64,000 bases of DNA from Virgisporangium aliadipatigenens (GTDB lineage: Bacteria > Actinomycetota > Actinomycetes > Mycobacteriales > Micromonosporaceae): contig NZ_BOPF01000044.1 of assembly GCF_016863615.1 (NCBI RefSeq), positions 25,423 to 89,422 on the forward strand. Reading direction: 5' to 3'. Positions 51,371 to 59,925 of this stretch are shown here, in pieces (the first letter of the stretch is position 1; each line of letters begins with the position of its first letter). Made by a program: the position numbers and the translations under genes. Below the pieces are notes generated by a model. It had not been told where the DNA came from and searched no databases. It saw only the letters and a program-made list of their open reading frames with translations.

Positions 51371-51387
51371 CCCAGATGCTACGTGGA

Positions 51388-52017
51388 TCAGGCGTCGGCG
51401 GTCTCGGCCGGCGCTTCGTCGGTGGTCTCGACCGGAGCCGCATCGCCACCCGCGGCGTCCATGTCCGCCTCGGTCGGCGCACCCGTCACCACGGCGATGA
51501 CGAGAGCCGGGTCGGCGGCCAGCTCGACGCCCTGCGGGAGCTTGACGTCGGCGGCGGTCACCTGCGAGCCCGCCCCCAGGCCGTCGATCGAGGCCTCGAG
51601 GTGGTCCGGCAGGCGGGTCGCGTCGGCGAGCACCGCGAGGCGGTCGTTTTCGTGCATGACCAGCGTGTCGCGGGCGGGCTCGCCGGTCAGCTGGACGGGG
51701 ATGTCGACGGTGACCTTCTCGCCGCGCTTGACGATGATCAGGTCCACGTGATCGAACGTGTCCTTGATCGGATCACGCTGGATCGACTTGGCGAGCGCGA
51801 GGGCGGTGCCGCCGTCGCTGATCTCGATGTTGAACACCTGGGTCATGCCGCCGTGCCGGATGGCGGCGGCGAACTCACGGGCGGGCAGCGCGATGTGACG
51901 GGGCTTCTCGCCGTGGCCGTACAGCACGGCGGGCACCTTGCCGGCCCGGCGGGTACGGCGGGCACCACCCTTGCCGAACTCGGTGCGTGGCTCAGCGCTG
52001 ATCTTTACCTCGGACAC
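51388..52017 (-). CDS. rplY: Ribosomal protein bL25 (CTC form)
   Basis: 209 residues, the long TL5/CTC version with an N-terminal 5S-rRNA-binding domain (VKISAEPRTEFGKGGARRTR, VPAVLYGHGEKPRH) and a C-terminal beta domain with an Ala/Glu/Asp-rich tail. Binds 5S rRNA on the large subunit. ATG start. Followed by pth. Confidence 0.96.
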   Translation of the reverse strand: MSEVKISAEPRTEFGKGGARRTRRAGKVPAVLYGHGEKPRHIALPAREFAAAIRHGGMTQVFNIEISDGGTALALAKSIQRDPIKDTFDHVDLIIVKRGEKVTVDIPVQLTGEPARDTLVMHENDRLAVLADATRLPDHLEASIDGLGAGSQVTAADVKLPQGVELAADPALVIAVVTGAPTEADMDAAGGDAAPVETTDEAPAETADA

Positions 52018-52272
52018 GGGAGTACTCCTGTTGCGGTCTTCTCATGGTTCGAGCCGGTCTGCGGTGCGCGGGCGAAGGTGCGGGGGACACAAAAGGCGCC
52101 CGAAGCACCGCGTCGATGACGGGACCCTCGGCGTGGCCCGGATCCAACTTCTCCGGGTCGCCCGGGCACCCTCGCCGTGGCAACCGCACTAGCCTACCCG
52201 AGGCGTGTCGCGCTTGAAGAATCGGCCTCGGTAAGAACGAGTTTCCGTCCGGCCCGATGGGATGCTGGTCCC

Positions 52273-52953
52273 GTGTACCGGGAACGGCCGTCCCGCATCT
52301 CCGGCGTCGTGGCGTGGCAACGAAGCACCGCGCCGGCCGCCGGCACCTGGCGCATTCTGCCGGACGGCTGCCTCGATCTGATCTGGCGGGACGGCGAACT
52401 CCTGGTCGCCGGCCCGGACCGCACGGCACATGTCATGTCGCCGACACCCGGCGCGGCCTATGCGGCGCTGCGCTTCCCGCCCGGCGTGGGGCCGGCGGTG
52501 TTCGGGGTGCCGGCGGATGTTCTGCGGGATCTGCGCGTGCCGCTGTCCGACGTGTGGACACCGGCCCGGGCCCGCCGCGCCGCCGACGCGATCACCGGCG
52601 CCGCGGACCGGATCACCGCCCTGGAGGATCTCGCGATCGGGCGACTCGTCGACTCCCGGCCCGATCCGGTCGCCCGGGAGGTCGCCACGCGGATCACGGC
52701 CGGCGCGCCCGTCGCGGTGATCGCATCCGACCTGCACCTCAGCGCGCGGCAACTGCTGCGCAGGAGCACGGCGGCGTTCGGGTACGGGCCGAAGGTGCTG
52801 GCGCGCATCCTGCGCCTGCAGCGGGCCGTGGCGCTGGCGCGGACGGCCCCGGCCGCGGACGTGGCGGCCGCCGTCGGATACGCCGACCAGGCGCACCTCT
52901 CGCGCGAGGTGCGCGACCTGGCCGGCGTCTCCCTGAGCGCGCTCCTGCGCTAG
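52273..52953 (+). CDS. AraC/XylS-type HTH regulator
   Basis: 226 residues. N-terminal sensor part with GTWRILPDGCLDLIWRDGELLVAGPD, as in AraC-like proteins of the DUF6597 type. C-terminal HTH: VAVIASDLHLSARQLLRRSTAAFGYGPK (about 145-175), then AVGYADQAHLSREVRDLAGVSL. GTG 52273 (VYRERPSRISG) fits the family; the upstream frame overlaps the rplY promoter region. Convergent with the VOC gene through repeat copy D. Confidence 0.88.
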   Translation: MYRERPSRISGVVAWQRSTAPAAGTWRILPDGCLDLIWRDGELLVAGPDRTAHVMSPTPGAAYAALRFPPGVGPAVFGVPADVLRDLRVPLSDVWTPARARRAADAITGAADRITALEDLAIGRLVDSRPDPVAREVATRITAGAPVAVIASDLHLSARQLLRRSTAAFGYGPKVLARILRLQRAVALARTAPAADVAAAVGYADQAHLSREVRDLAGVSLSALLR

Positions 52954-52957
52954 CCAC

Positions 52958-53048
52958 TGCACGCGGACCTGGCAGCGGAGCGGTCCGCCGCGGGAGCAGC
53001 GGTAGTAGTCCGACGGACCGTGGCAATAAAGCCCTGAAAGAAGCTCTA
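52958..53048 (+). repeat. Dispersed 3'-end repeat, copy D
   Basis: Five bases after the AraC-type stop. ACGCGGACCTGGCAGCGGAG, GGTCCGCC, GCGGGAGCAGCGGTAGT, CCGACGGACCGTGGCAATAA. GGTCCG and CGGACC can pair. The right part matches copy E at about 38 of 43 bases. The CTA in the tail is the stop (TAG) of the convergent VOC gene. Confidence 0.75.
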
Positions 53049-53435
53049 AATTTGGGCGAAGAGATCGACAGCGTTGCCGTCGGGATCGAGGACGACGGCG
53101 TAGCGCTGGCCCCAGAAGGCGTCCCACGGCGCCAGGTGCCCCACGTAGCCGGCGCCGGTCAGCGCCGCGAAGACCTCGTCGACCTCGGCCGGCGAGTCGC
53201 ACCGGAACGAGAGCGCCGTGCGGTGCCCGCCGCTGGGCGGGGTCCACTCCGGGTCGAAGCTCCGGACGGTCTCGACGGTGTCCCACGCCAGGCGCAGGCC
53301 GCCGGCAAGGGTGACCTCGACGTGCGGCTCGCTGTCGGCGGAGGCCGGCAGGTCGAGCCCCAACCGCCGGTAGAACGCCAACGACTTCGCCATGTCGGCG
53401 ACGACGATTCCGATCAGATCCAAGGTGGGTGCCAT
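53046..53435 (-). CDS. VOC/glyoxalase-superfamily protein
   Basis: 129 residues with the paired beta-alpha-beta-beta-beta units of the vicinal-oxygen-chelate fold: LIGIVVADMAKSLAFYRRLGL and, in the second half, YAVVLDPDGNAVDLFAQ. Glu and Asp metal-site candidates are present. Substrate unknown; it could be a dioxygenase-, glyoxalase- or drug-binding-type protein. TAACGT lies 7 nt before the ATG, so it is probably leaderless. Confidence 0.88.
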   Translation of the reverse strand: MAPTLDLIGIVVADMAKSLAFYRRLGLDLPASADSEPHVEVTLAGGLRLAWDTVETVRSFDPEWTPPSGGHRTALSFRCDSPAEVDEVFAALTGAGYVGHLAPWDAFWGQRYAVVLDPDGNAVDLFAQI

Positions 53436-53442
53436 GCGGGCG

Positions 53443-53448
53443 ACGTTA
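53443..53448 (-). promoter_or_regulatory. -10 box of the VOC gene (leaderless)
   Basis: TAACGT on the minus strand, 7 nt from the ATG, no SD. Confidence 0.45.
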
Positions 53449-53491
53449 CGGCCGCCCGCCGGCGCACGTCTTGAACGGAACGGACACGCCG

Positions 53492-54472
53492 TCAGGCGAT
53501 TCCCCCGAAGAGGGTGGTGATCGAACCGTCGTCGAAGACCTCCCGGATGGCCCGGGCGATCAGCGGCGCGATCGACAGCACAGTGATCTTGTCGAGCTGC
53601 TTCTGCGCCGGCAGCGGCAGCGTGTTGGTCAGCACGACCTCGCTGATCTTGCTGTTGTGCAGGCGTTCGGTGGCCGGGTCGCTGAGCACGGCGTGCGTGG
53701 CCGCCACGATCACGTCGGCCGCGCCCCCGTCGAACAGGATCTCGGCCGCGCTCGTGATCGTCCCACCGGTGTCGATCATGTCGTCGACGATCAGGCACAC
53801 CCGACCCTCGACGTCGCCGACGACGCGGTTGGCCACGACCTGGTTGGGCTTGAGCGGATCACGCGTCTTGTGGATGAACGCCAGCGGGCAGCCGCCCAGC
53901 CGGTCCGTCCAGCGCTCGGCGACGCGCACCCGGCCCGAGTCCGGCGCCACCACGGTCAGCGGCCGGTCCCCGTACTTGTCCTCGACGTACCCGGCCAGCA
54001 GGTCCATCGCGAACAGGTGATCCACCGGCCCGTCGAAGAAGCCCTGCACCTGCGCGGTGTGCAGGTCGACGGTGAGCACCCGGTTGGCGCCCGCCGTCTT
54101 CAGCAGGTCGGCCATCAGGCGTGCCGAGATCGGCTCGCGGCCCTTGTGCTTCTTGTCCTGGCGGGCGTACGGGAAGAACGGCAGGACGACGGTGACCCGC
54201 TTGGCCGAACCGCGCTTGAGCGCGTCGACCATGATCAGCAGTTCCATCATCCACTTGTTGACCGGGTACGACATGGACTGCACGACGAACGCGTCGCAGC
54301 CACGAACGGAGTCCCGGTAGCGCACGAAGATCTCGCCGTTGGCGAAGTCGTAGGCGTCCATCGGCGTGGCCCGCACGCCCAGCACTCCGCCGATCTCCTC
54401 GGCGAACTCCGGGAACGCGCGCCCGGAGAACAGCATGAGCGACTTGCGGCTCTCTGCCCCGATGCTGCTCAT
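53492..54472 (-). CDS. prs: Ribose-phosphate pyrophosphokinase
   Basis: Makes PRPP from ribose-5-phosphate and ATP; PRPP is also the co-substrate of Upp. 326 residues from ATG 54472 (MSSIGAESRKSLMLFSG), the family N-terminus; the upstream ATG 54532 is less likely. Flexible loop and ATP site FFPYARQDKKHKGREPISAR, and PRPP loop CLIVDDMIDTGGTI. GGGGAG lies upstream. Downstream of glmU on the same strand, the usual actinobacterial order. Confidence 0.96.
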   Translation of the reverse strand: MSSIGAESRKSLMLFSGRAFPEFAEEIGGVLGVRATPMDAYDFANGEIFVRYRDSVRGCDAFVVQSMSYPVNKWMMELLIMVDALKRGSAKRVTVVLPFFPYARQDKKHKGREPISARLMADLLKTAGANRVLTVDLHTAQVQGFFDGPVDHLFAMDLLAGYVEDKYGDRPLTVVAPDSGRVRVAERWTDRLGGCPLAFIHKTRDPLKPNQVVANRVVGDVEGRVCLIVDDMIDTGGTITSAAEILFDGGAADVIVAATHAVLSDPATERLHNSKISEVVLTNTLPLPAQKQLDKITVLSIAPLIARAIREVFDDGSITTLFGGIA

Positions 54473-54568
54473 CAGTCCGTCAGCTCCCCGATCTTGACCG
54501 GCGTTCGGCCGGGAAACCTCGGTAAGGGTCATCGATAAGCCCGTCTTCGGTTGTCGGATTCGTCTGCT

Positions 54569-56062
54569 TCACCGGCCACCGGCTTCCTCGCCGGCGCGGT
54601 CCCCACGGACGTCTCCCGACGCCGCACCCTCATCGTCGACCGGCCCGCCCGATGCCCGGGCCGCCGCGTCCGCCGCGGCGGTGCCCGGCCGGCGGCGAGC
54701 CACCCAGCCGTCGATGTTCCGCTGTTTACCCCTGGCCACACCGAGTGCGCCCGGTGGGACATCGTTCGTGATCACGCTACCCGCCGCCGTGTAGGCCCCG
54801 TCGCCCACCTCCACCGGCGCGACGAACATGTTGTCCGCGCCGGTGCGCGCGTGCGCGCCGATGACTGTCCGGTGTTTGGCTACCCCGTCGTAGTTGACGG
54901 TAACCGTGGCGGCCCCGACGTTGGAATGCTCGCCGACTGTGGCATCTCCGATATATGAGAGATGCGGCACCTTCGCGCCCTCGCCGAGCTGGGCGTTCTT
55001 GGTCTCGACGAACGTGCCGACCTTGGCCTTCGTGCCGAGTGCCGTGCCCGGGCGCAGGTAGGCGTACGGGCCGACGCTCGCGCCCTCCCCCACCGACGCG
55101 CCCTGCGCGTGGGTGCGCAGCACCGTCGCCCGCGCCGCGACGTCGGTGTCGATCAGGCTGGTGTCCGGCCCCACGACCGCGCCGGCGCCGACCGTCGTGC
55201 TGCCGCGCAGGTGCGTGTTGGGCTCGATCACCGCGTCCGGTTCGACCCGGGCCGTCACGTCGATCCAGGTCGTCGCCGGGTCGATGATGCTGACGCCGGA
55301 GCGCATCCAGCCCTCGTTGACCCGGTCCCGCAGCCGGGCCCGCAGCGCGGCCAGCTCCACCCGGTCGTTGCAGCCGAGCGTCTCGTCGGCGTCCGCCGTC
55401 CGGTAGGCCCGCACCGGTCGACCCGAGTCGACCAGCAGCGCCACGACGTCCGTCAGGTACTCCTCGCCCTGGTCGTTGTGCGTCGAGACCTTCGCCAGCG
55501 TCTCCTGCAGGAGCATTCCGTCGAACGCGTAAGCGCCCGCGTTGATCTCGCGGATCGCCAGCTCCTCCGGCGTGGCGTCGCGGTGCTCGACGATCTTCGC
55601 CACCCCACCGTCGACGGTCCGCACGATGCGGCCCAGGCCGGTCGGGTCGTCGACCTCGGCGGTCAGCATCGTCGCGGCGGCCCCGTCGCCCTCGTCGTGC
55701 AGCCGCTCCAACGCCCGCAGCGTCTCGGCGGTCAGCATCGGGATGTCGCCGTTGAGCACGATCACCCGACCCTCGGTGACCTTCGCGCTCTCCAGCGCGA
55801 TGCGCACCGCGTGACCGGTGCCGCGCTGCTCCGCCTGCAGTGCCACGACCGCCTCGGGGGCGATCTCCGCGACGTGCGACGTCACCCGTTCGGCGCCGTT
55901 TCCGACCACCACGACGGTGCGCGCGTCACCCCCAAACGCTTCACCCACAGTAGCGAGCACGTGCCCCACAAGAGTGCGACCCAGAACGGGGTGCAGGACT
56001 TTGGGCAGGTCGGACTTCATCCGCTTACCCATGCCCGCGGCCAGAACAATCACCGTGCGCAC
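54569..56062 (-). CDS. glmU: Bifunctional GlmU (UDP-GlcNAc synthesis)
   Basis: Acetylates glucosamine-1-P and adds UMP to give UDP-GlcNAc for cell wall. 497 residues. N-terminal uridyltransferase LAAGMGKRMKSDLPKVLH and QRGTGHAV; C-terminal left-handed beta-helix hexapeptides (for example GPYAYLRPGTALG) with the acetyltransferase site NVGAATVTVNYDG. A charged, disordered tail of about 45 residues ends the protein. GTG 56062 has GAGGGA 6 nt upstream; ATG 56101 would add 13 residues. Confidence 0.95.
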   Translation of the reverse strand: MRTVIVLAAGMGKRMKSDLPKVLHPVLGRTLVGHVLATVGEAFGGDARTVVVVGNGAERVTSHVAEIAPEAVVALQAEQRGTGHAVRIALESAKVTEGRVIVLNGDIPMLTAETLRALERLHDEGDGAAATMLTAEVDDPTGLGRIVRTVDGGVAKIVEHRDATPEELAIREINAGAYAFDGMLLQETLAKVSTHNDQGEEYLTDVVALLVDSGRPVRAYRTADADETLGCNDRVELAALRARLRDRVNEGWMRSGVSIIDPATTWIDVTARVEPDAVIEPNTHLRGSTTVGAGAVVGPDTSLIDTDVAARATVLRTHAQGASVGEGASVGPYAYLRPGTALGTKAKVGTFVETKNAQLGEGAKVPHLSYIGDATVGEHSNVGAATVTVNYDGVAKHRTVIGAHARTGADNMFVAPVEVGDGAYTAAGSVITNDVPPGALGVARGKQRNIDGWVARRRPGTAAADAAARASGGPVDDEGAASGDVRGDRAGEEAGGR

Positions 56063-56175
56063 GCGCACTCCCTCGGTGTCGGCCTGCGTGAACGGGGCCA
56101 TGGTAACGACGCGGGAGGGGTCGATACGACCGGGGCGGCCGGACAGAGCGGGACGTTCCGCCACGTTAGGGAAAG

Positions 56176-56247
56176 CTCGGCGGCCAGGACTCGAACCTGG
56201 AATAGATGAGTCAAAGTCACCTGTGTTGCCGATTACACCACCGCCGA
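56176..56247 (-). tRNA. tRNA-Gln (anticodon TTG)
   Basis: On the minus strand: acceptor TCGGCGG pairs with CCGCCGA, discriminator G, anticodon stem GGTGA/TCATC with loop CTTTGAC (anticodon TTG, reads CAA), and T arm CCAGG-TTCGAGT-CCTGG. No CCA is encoded. Lies between glmU and the desaturase gene. Confidence 0.95.
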
Positions 56248-56535
56248 CTGCGGACTCAGCGTAGCCAATCGGCCCGGCGGCCCGCGATCGGGATATCACC
56301 ATCCCCGCCCGAACCCGTTCGGGGTCGACGGAAAGCCTCCGAAAACTGTCAGCGTCGCCGATGAGCGATCTACGCACCCGTAGGTTACGGTTACGTAGGT
56401 AAGGGGAGGTGGCCCCCGAGTCGTCCTCGGCCGAGTGAGCCAGGTTCAGCCCGCCACCGTCACCGCGCCGTCGTCGAGCGCATAAATCCCCGCCTGGAGT
56501 TGCCCGGGCATTTTCCAGCCCGAAAAGAGGGTCCC
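56248..56535. other. Intergenic region with putative desaturase operator
   Basis: 288 bp between tRNA-Gln and the desaturase gene. Nothing is coded as far as I can see. It contains the tRNA promoter (minus) and the CGTAGGT repeats at 56379-56402. Confidence 0.5.
56379..56402. promoter_or_regulatory. Putative operator CGTAGGTTACG / TTACGTAGGTAA
   Basis: CGTAGGT occurs at 56379-56385 and 56394-56400, 15 bp apart, within a TTACG-rich A/T-rich island upstream of the desaturase-tetR pair. It is a likely binding site for the TetR regulator coded at 57507-58184. Confidence 0.4.
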
Positions 56536-57510
56536 ATGACGTCCGTTCTCGAATCGTCTGCCCGAAAAACGCCCAAACAGTCGAAGCCGATCCTTGAGGG
56601 AAACCGCTCCACGCCGGTGACGGTCGCCCTGTGGACCTTTGTCCTGGTGCCGTTCGTGGCGCTGCTGGTGTCGGTGCCGGTCGCCTGGGGCTGGGGCCTG
56701 ACCTGGCTGGACGTCGCGATGTTCGTGGTCCTGTACGTGCTGGGCGGGGTGGGCATCGGCACCGGGTTCCACCGCTATCTGACGCACGGCTCGTTCCGGG
56801 CGAAGCGGTGGCTGCGGGTGGTGCTGGCGGTCGCCGGGTCGACGGCGGTCGAGGGCGGGCCGATCCAGTGGGTGGCGGATCACCGGCGGCATCACGCGTT
56901 CTCGGACCGGGAGGGCGATCCGCACTCGCCGTGGCGCTTCGGGGAGAACTTCCTGGGCCTCGCGAAGGGCCTCGCGTTCGCCCACATGGGCTGGCTGTTC
57001 AAGCGCGAACTGTCCAACCGTGAGCGCTTCGCGCCGGATCTGGTGGCGGATCGCGACATCGCGCTGGTCGACCGGATGTTCGGGTGGATCGTGGTGGCGT
57101 CGCTCGGGCTGCCGACGCTCGTGGGCGGGCTGGTCACCTGGTCGTGGCAGGGGGCGCTGAGCGCGTTCTTCTGGGCCGGCCTGGTGCGGGTGGCGCTGAT
57201 TCACCACGTCACCTGGTCGATCAACTCCATCTGCCACGTGTACGGCGAACGCCCGTTCGCGACCCGCGAGGGCGACCGCGCGGCGAACTTCTGGCCGCTG
57301 GCGATCCTGTCCTTCGGCGAGAGTTGGCACAATCTGCACCACGCCGACCCGACCTGCGCCCGGCACGGGGTCGACAAGGGGCAGGTGGACATCAACGCGC
57401 GGCTGATCTGGGCGTTCGAGAAGCTGGGATGGGCCTCGGAGGTGCGCTGGCCGAAGGCCGACCGGCTGGACAGCAAACGCCTGGCGGCCACTGGCACGAT
57501 GAACGGGTGA
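56536..57510 (+). CDS. Acyl-CoA/fatty acid delta-9 desaturase
   Basis: Membrane di-iron desaturase of 324 residues that adds a cis double bond to fatty acyl chains. Three His boxes: HRYLTHGSF, HRRHHAF and HNLHHAD, between four predicted helices. ATG 56536 has AGAGGG upstream; GTG or ATG further upstream is less likely. The stop overlaps the next regulator gene (GTGA). Confidence 0.94.
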   Translation: MTSVLESSARKTPKQSKPILEGNRSTPVTVALWTFVLVPFVALLVSVPVAWGWGLTWLDVAMFVVLYVLGGVGIGTGFHRYLTHGSFRAKRWLRVVLAVAGSTAVEGGPIQWVADHRRHHAFSDREGDPHSPWRFGENFLGLAKGLAFAHMGWLFKRELSNRERFAPDLVADRDIALVDRMFGWIVVASLGLPTLVGGLVTWSWQGALSAFFWAGLVRVALIHHVTWSINSICHVYGERPFATREGDRAANFWPLAILSFGESWHNLHHADPTCARHGVDKGQVDINARLIWAFEKLGWASEVRWPKADRLDSKRLAATGTMNG

Positions 57511-58184
57511 TCGACCCCCTTGAGCCGATGACGAGTCCGCCCCCGACGCCGATCGTGCCGCCGCCGAAGAACTCGCGGGTGCGGATGTCCTCGGCACAGC
57601 GCCGGGAGCAGCTCATCACCATCGGCCGGCAGCTCTTCGCGGAGAAGGGCTTCGACGCCACCTCGGTCGAGGAGGTCGCCGCCCGCGCGAAGGTCTCCAA
57701 GCCGGTCGTCTACGAGCACTTCGGCGGCAAGGAGGGGCTCTACGCGGTCGTGGTCGACCGGGAGGTCCGTTCGCTGCTGGACCGGATCACGACGGCGTTG
57801 ACCGCGGGGCACCCGCGCGACCTGCTCGAGCAGGCGGCCCTGGCGCTGCTGGACTACATCGAGGGCGAGACGGACGGCTTCCGCGTGCTGGTGCGCGAGT
57901 CGCCGGTGGGGTCGGGTTCGGGCAACTTCTCGAGCGTGCTCAACGACGTGGCCCACCAGGTGGAGCACATCCTGGGCGCGGAGTTCAAGTCGCGCAACTA
58001 CGAGCCGAAGCTGGCGGAACTGTACTCGCAGGCGCTGGTGGGCATGGTGGCGTTGACCGGCCGGTGGTGGCTGGAGGTGCGCAAGCCGCGCAAGGACGTG
58101 GTGGCCGCACACCTGGTCAATCTGGCGTGGAACGGCCTGTCCCATCTGGATGCGAAGCCGACCCTGGTGACCCGGGGGAAATGA
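57507..58184 (+). CDS. TetR-family regulator (desaturase-linked)
   Basis: 225 residues from GTG 57507; ATG 57528 is an alternative. The Pro-rich N-terminal arm (SPPPTPIVPPPKN) precedes a TetR HTH: RREQLITIGRQLFAEKGFDATSVEEVAARAKVSKPVVYEHF. Coupled with the desaturase, so it probably controls membrane fluidity genes including its own operon. The last 68 bp overlap, tail to tail, with the gene at 58117-58896. Confidence 0.9.
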   Translation: MIDPLEPMTSPPPTPIVPPPKNSRVRMSSAQRREQLITIGRQLFAEKGFDATSVEEVAARAKVSKPVVYEHFGGKEGLYAVVVDREVRSLLDRITTALTAGHPRDLLEQAALALLDYIEGETDGFRVLVRESPVGSGSGNFSSVLNDVAHQVEHILGAEFKSRNYEPKLAELYSQALVGMVALTGRWWLEVRKPRKDVVAAHLVNLAWNGLSHLDAKPTLVTRGK

Positions 58185-58896
58185 GCGCGGCGATCCCGTC
58201 GAGGATCCGGTCGAGCCCGAACGCGAACTCGGCCTCGTAGTCCTCCTCCTCGGCCTCGAAGACGCCGCTGGCGACGGCGCGGGCGAGCGCCGGGTGCTTC
58301 TCGGGGTCGACCAGCCGGCCGAAGTTCTTCCCGAACGCGTCGCCGTCGGGCGTGTTGTCGACGTCGGCGAGCTTGACGCTGAACGTCGCCTGGCCGTGCA
58401 CGTACGCCGTGATGTTGAGGATCACGAGGAGCTTGACCGGCTCGGAGAGCCCGGTGCCGCCGAGCGCGCGCAGGCCGGAGTCCATCCAGTCGAGCATGGC
58501 GGGCGTGAGCGGCGGGCCGGCGTTGGCGATCTGCATGATCCACGGGTGGCGTTGGTAGCCGGCGTAGTTGGCCGCCGCCCAGGCGCGTAGCGCCGTCCGC
58601 CACTCGACTCTGCCGTCGTCGGGGTACACCGGGGCGCCGGCGGAGACCGCGTTCATCATCAGGATCAGCAGGTCGTCCTTGCTGCGCACGTGCCGGTAGA
58701 GGGCCATGGTGGTGACGCCGACGCGTTCGGCCACGCGGGCCATGGACAGCGGGCCGAGCCCCTCCTTGTCGGCGATCTCCACGGCCGCCGCCACGATCCG
58801 GTCGACGCTGAGCCCGGGTTTCGGGCCCCGGCGGGGCTGCTGCTGTTCGCCCCAGAACAGGGTGATCGCCCGCGGGAGTGCCGGTTCTTCGGTCAT
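58117..58896 (-). CDS. TetR-family repressor of the DrrAB-like exporter
   Basis: 259 residues. HTH LSVDRIVAAAVEIADKEGLGPLSMARVAERVGVTTMALYRHVRSKDDLL (about 28-76), followed by a TetR_C-type domain common in regulators of daunorubicin-type exporters. Divergent from the ABC genes, with two inverted repeats between. The final roughly 23 residues (PGSPGSASHPDG) lie antisense to the neighbouring tetR gene, and the convergent genes overlap by 68 bp. Confidence 0.92.
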   Translation of the reverse strand: MTEEPALPRAITLFWGEQQQPRRGPKPGLSVDRIVAAAVEIADKEGLGPLSMARVAERVGVTTMALYRHVRSKDDLLILMMNAVSAGAPVYPDDGRVEWRTALRAWAAANYAGYQRHPWIMQIANAGPPLTPAMLDWMDSGLRALGGTGLSEPVKLLVILNITAYVHGQATFSVKLADVDNTPDGDAFGKNFGRLVDPEKHPALARAVASGVFEAEEEDYEAEFAFGLDRILDGIAALISPGSPGSASHPDGTGRSTPD

Positions 58897-58930
58897 CGCC
58901 GTCCGTTTTCCGATCGCTGGTTGACGCCCC

Positions 58931-58976
58931 ATCCTAAAACCGTGTATTACATACACAGCTAGTGTACGTGATACAC
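58931..58976. promoter_or_regulatory. Double TetR-type operator and tetR -10
   Basis: Inverted repeats GTGTAT-TAC-ATACAC (58942-58956) and GTGTA-CGTGA-TACAC (58962-58976), centres 20 bp apart. A TAGGAT -10 for the repressor gene is on the minus strand at 58936-58931. The sites overlap the promoter area of both the repressor and the exporter genes. Confidence 0.7.
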
Positions 58977-58992
58977 AGTTAACGGAGGGAAG

Positions 58993-59925
58993 ATGACGGA
59001 CGTGATCGTGCGGGCCACCGGGCTCCGCAAGTCGTACGGGAAGACCGAGGTGCTGGCCGGGGTCGACCTGGCCGTCCGACGGGGGTCGATCTTCGCGCTG
59101 CTCGGCCCGAACGGCGCCGGCAAGACCACCACGGTGCGGATCCTGTCCACGCTCATCGACGCCGACGGCGGCACGGCCGAGGTCGCCGGCCACGACGTCC
59201 GGACCGAGCCGGCGAAGGTGCGCACCAGGATCAGCCTGACCGGCCAGTACGCGGCCGTGGACGAGCTGCTCACCGGCGAGGAGAACCTGCTGATGATGGG
59301 CCGCCTGCTGCACCTCCCGCGCGCGCCGCGCAAGGCGCGGACCGGGGAGCTGCTCGAACGGTTCGACCTGGTCGACGCGGCGAAGCGGCCGGTGAAGACC
59401 TACTCGGGCGGCATGCGAAGGCGCCTCGACCTGGCCGTGAGCCTCCTCGCCAGCCCCGAGGTGATCTTCCTGGACGAGCCCACCACCGGGCTCGACCCGC
59501 GCAGCCGCCAGGACATGTGGCAGGTGGTGCGGGACCTGGCGCGGACCGGCAGCACGGTCCTGCTCACCACCCAGTACCTGGAGGAGGCCGACCAGCTGGC
59601 CGACCAGATCGCCGTTCTCGACAACGGGCGGGTGATCGCCGAGGGCACCGCCGACCAGCTCAAGTCCACCCTCGCCGGCGAGCAGGTCGAACTGCACCTC
59701 GCCGACGCCGGTTCCTACGACGAGGCGACGCGGCTGTTCAACGGCACCGCCCTGCACAAGGACCCGGAACGGCGCAGCGTCAGCGTCGCCACCGGCGGGA
59801 GCGCGGCCGAGGTGCGGCTGCTGCTCAACGACCTCGCCGACCGCGCGATCGCGGTCGAGCGCATCACCCTGCGCCGCCCGACGCTGGACGACGCGTTCCT
59901 GAGCCTGACGGGGAACAAACGATGA
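58993..59925 (+). CDS. DrrA-like ABC exporter ATPase
   Basis: 310 residues. Walker A GPNGAGKTTTVRIL (about 37-50), signature YSGGMRRRLDLA (about 137), Walker B VIFLDEPTTGLD, and a C-terminal DUF4162-type region. SD GGAGGG at 58984-58989. With the next protein it forms a drug/lipid exporter of the daunorubicin-resistance type. Its transcription is presumably relieved when the adjacent TetR binds its ligand. Confidence 0.95.
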   Translation: MTDVIVRATGLRKSYGKTEVLAGVDLAVRRGSIFALLGPNGAGKTTTVRILSTLIDADGGTAEVAGHDVRTEPAKVRTRISLTGQYAAVDELLTGEENLLMMGRLLHLPRAPRKARTGELLERFDLVDAAKRPVKTYSGGMRRRLDLAVSLLASPEVIFLDEPTTGLDPRSRQDMWQVVRDLARTGSTVLLTTQYLEEADQLADQIAVLDNGRVIAEGTADQLKSTLAGEQVELHLADAGSYDEATRLFNGTALHKDPERRSVSVATGGSAAEVRLLLNDLADRAIAVERITLRRPTLDDAFLSLTGNKR

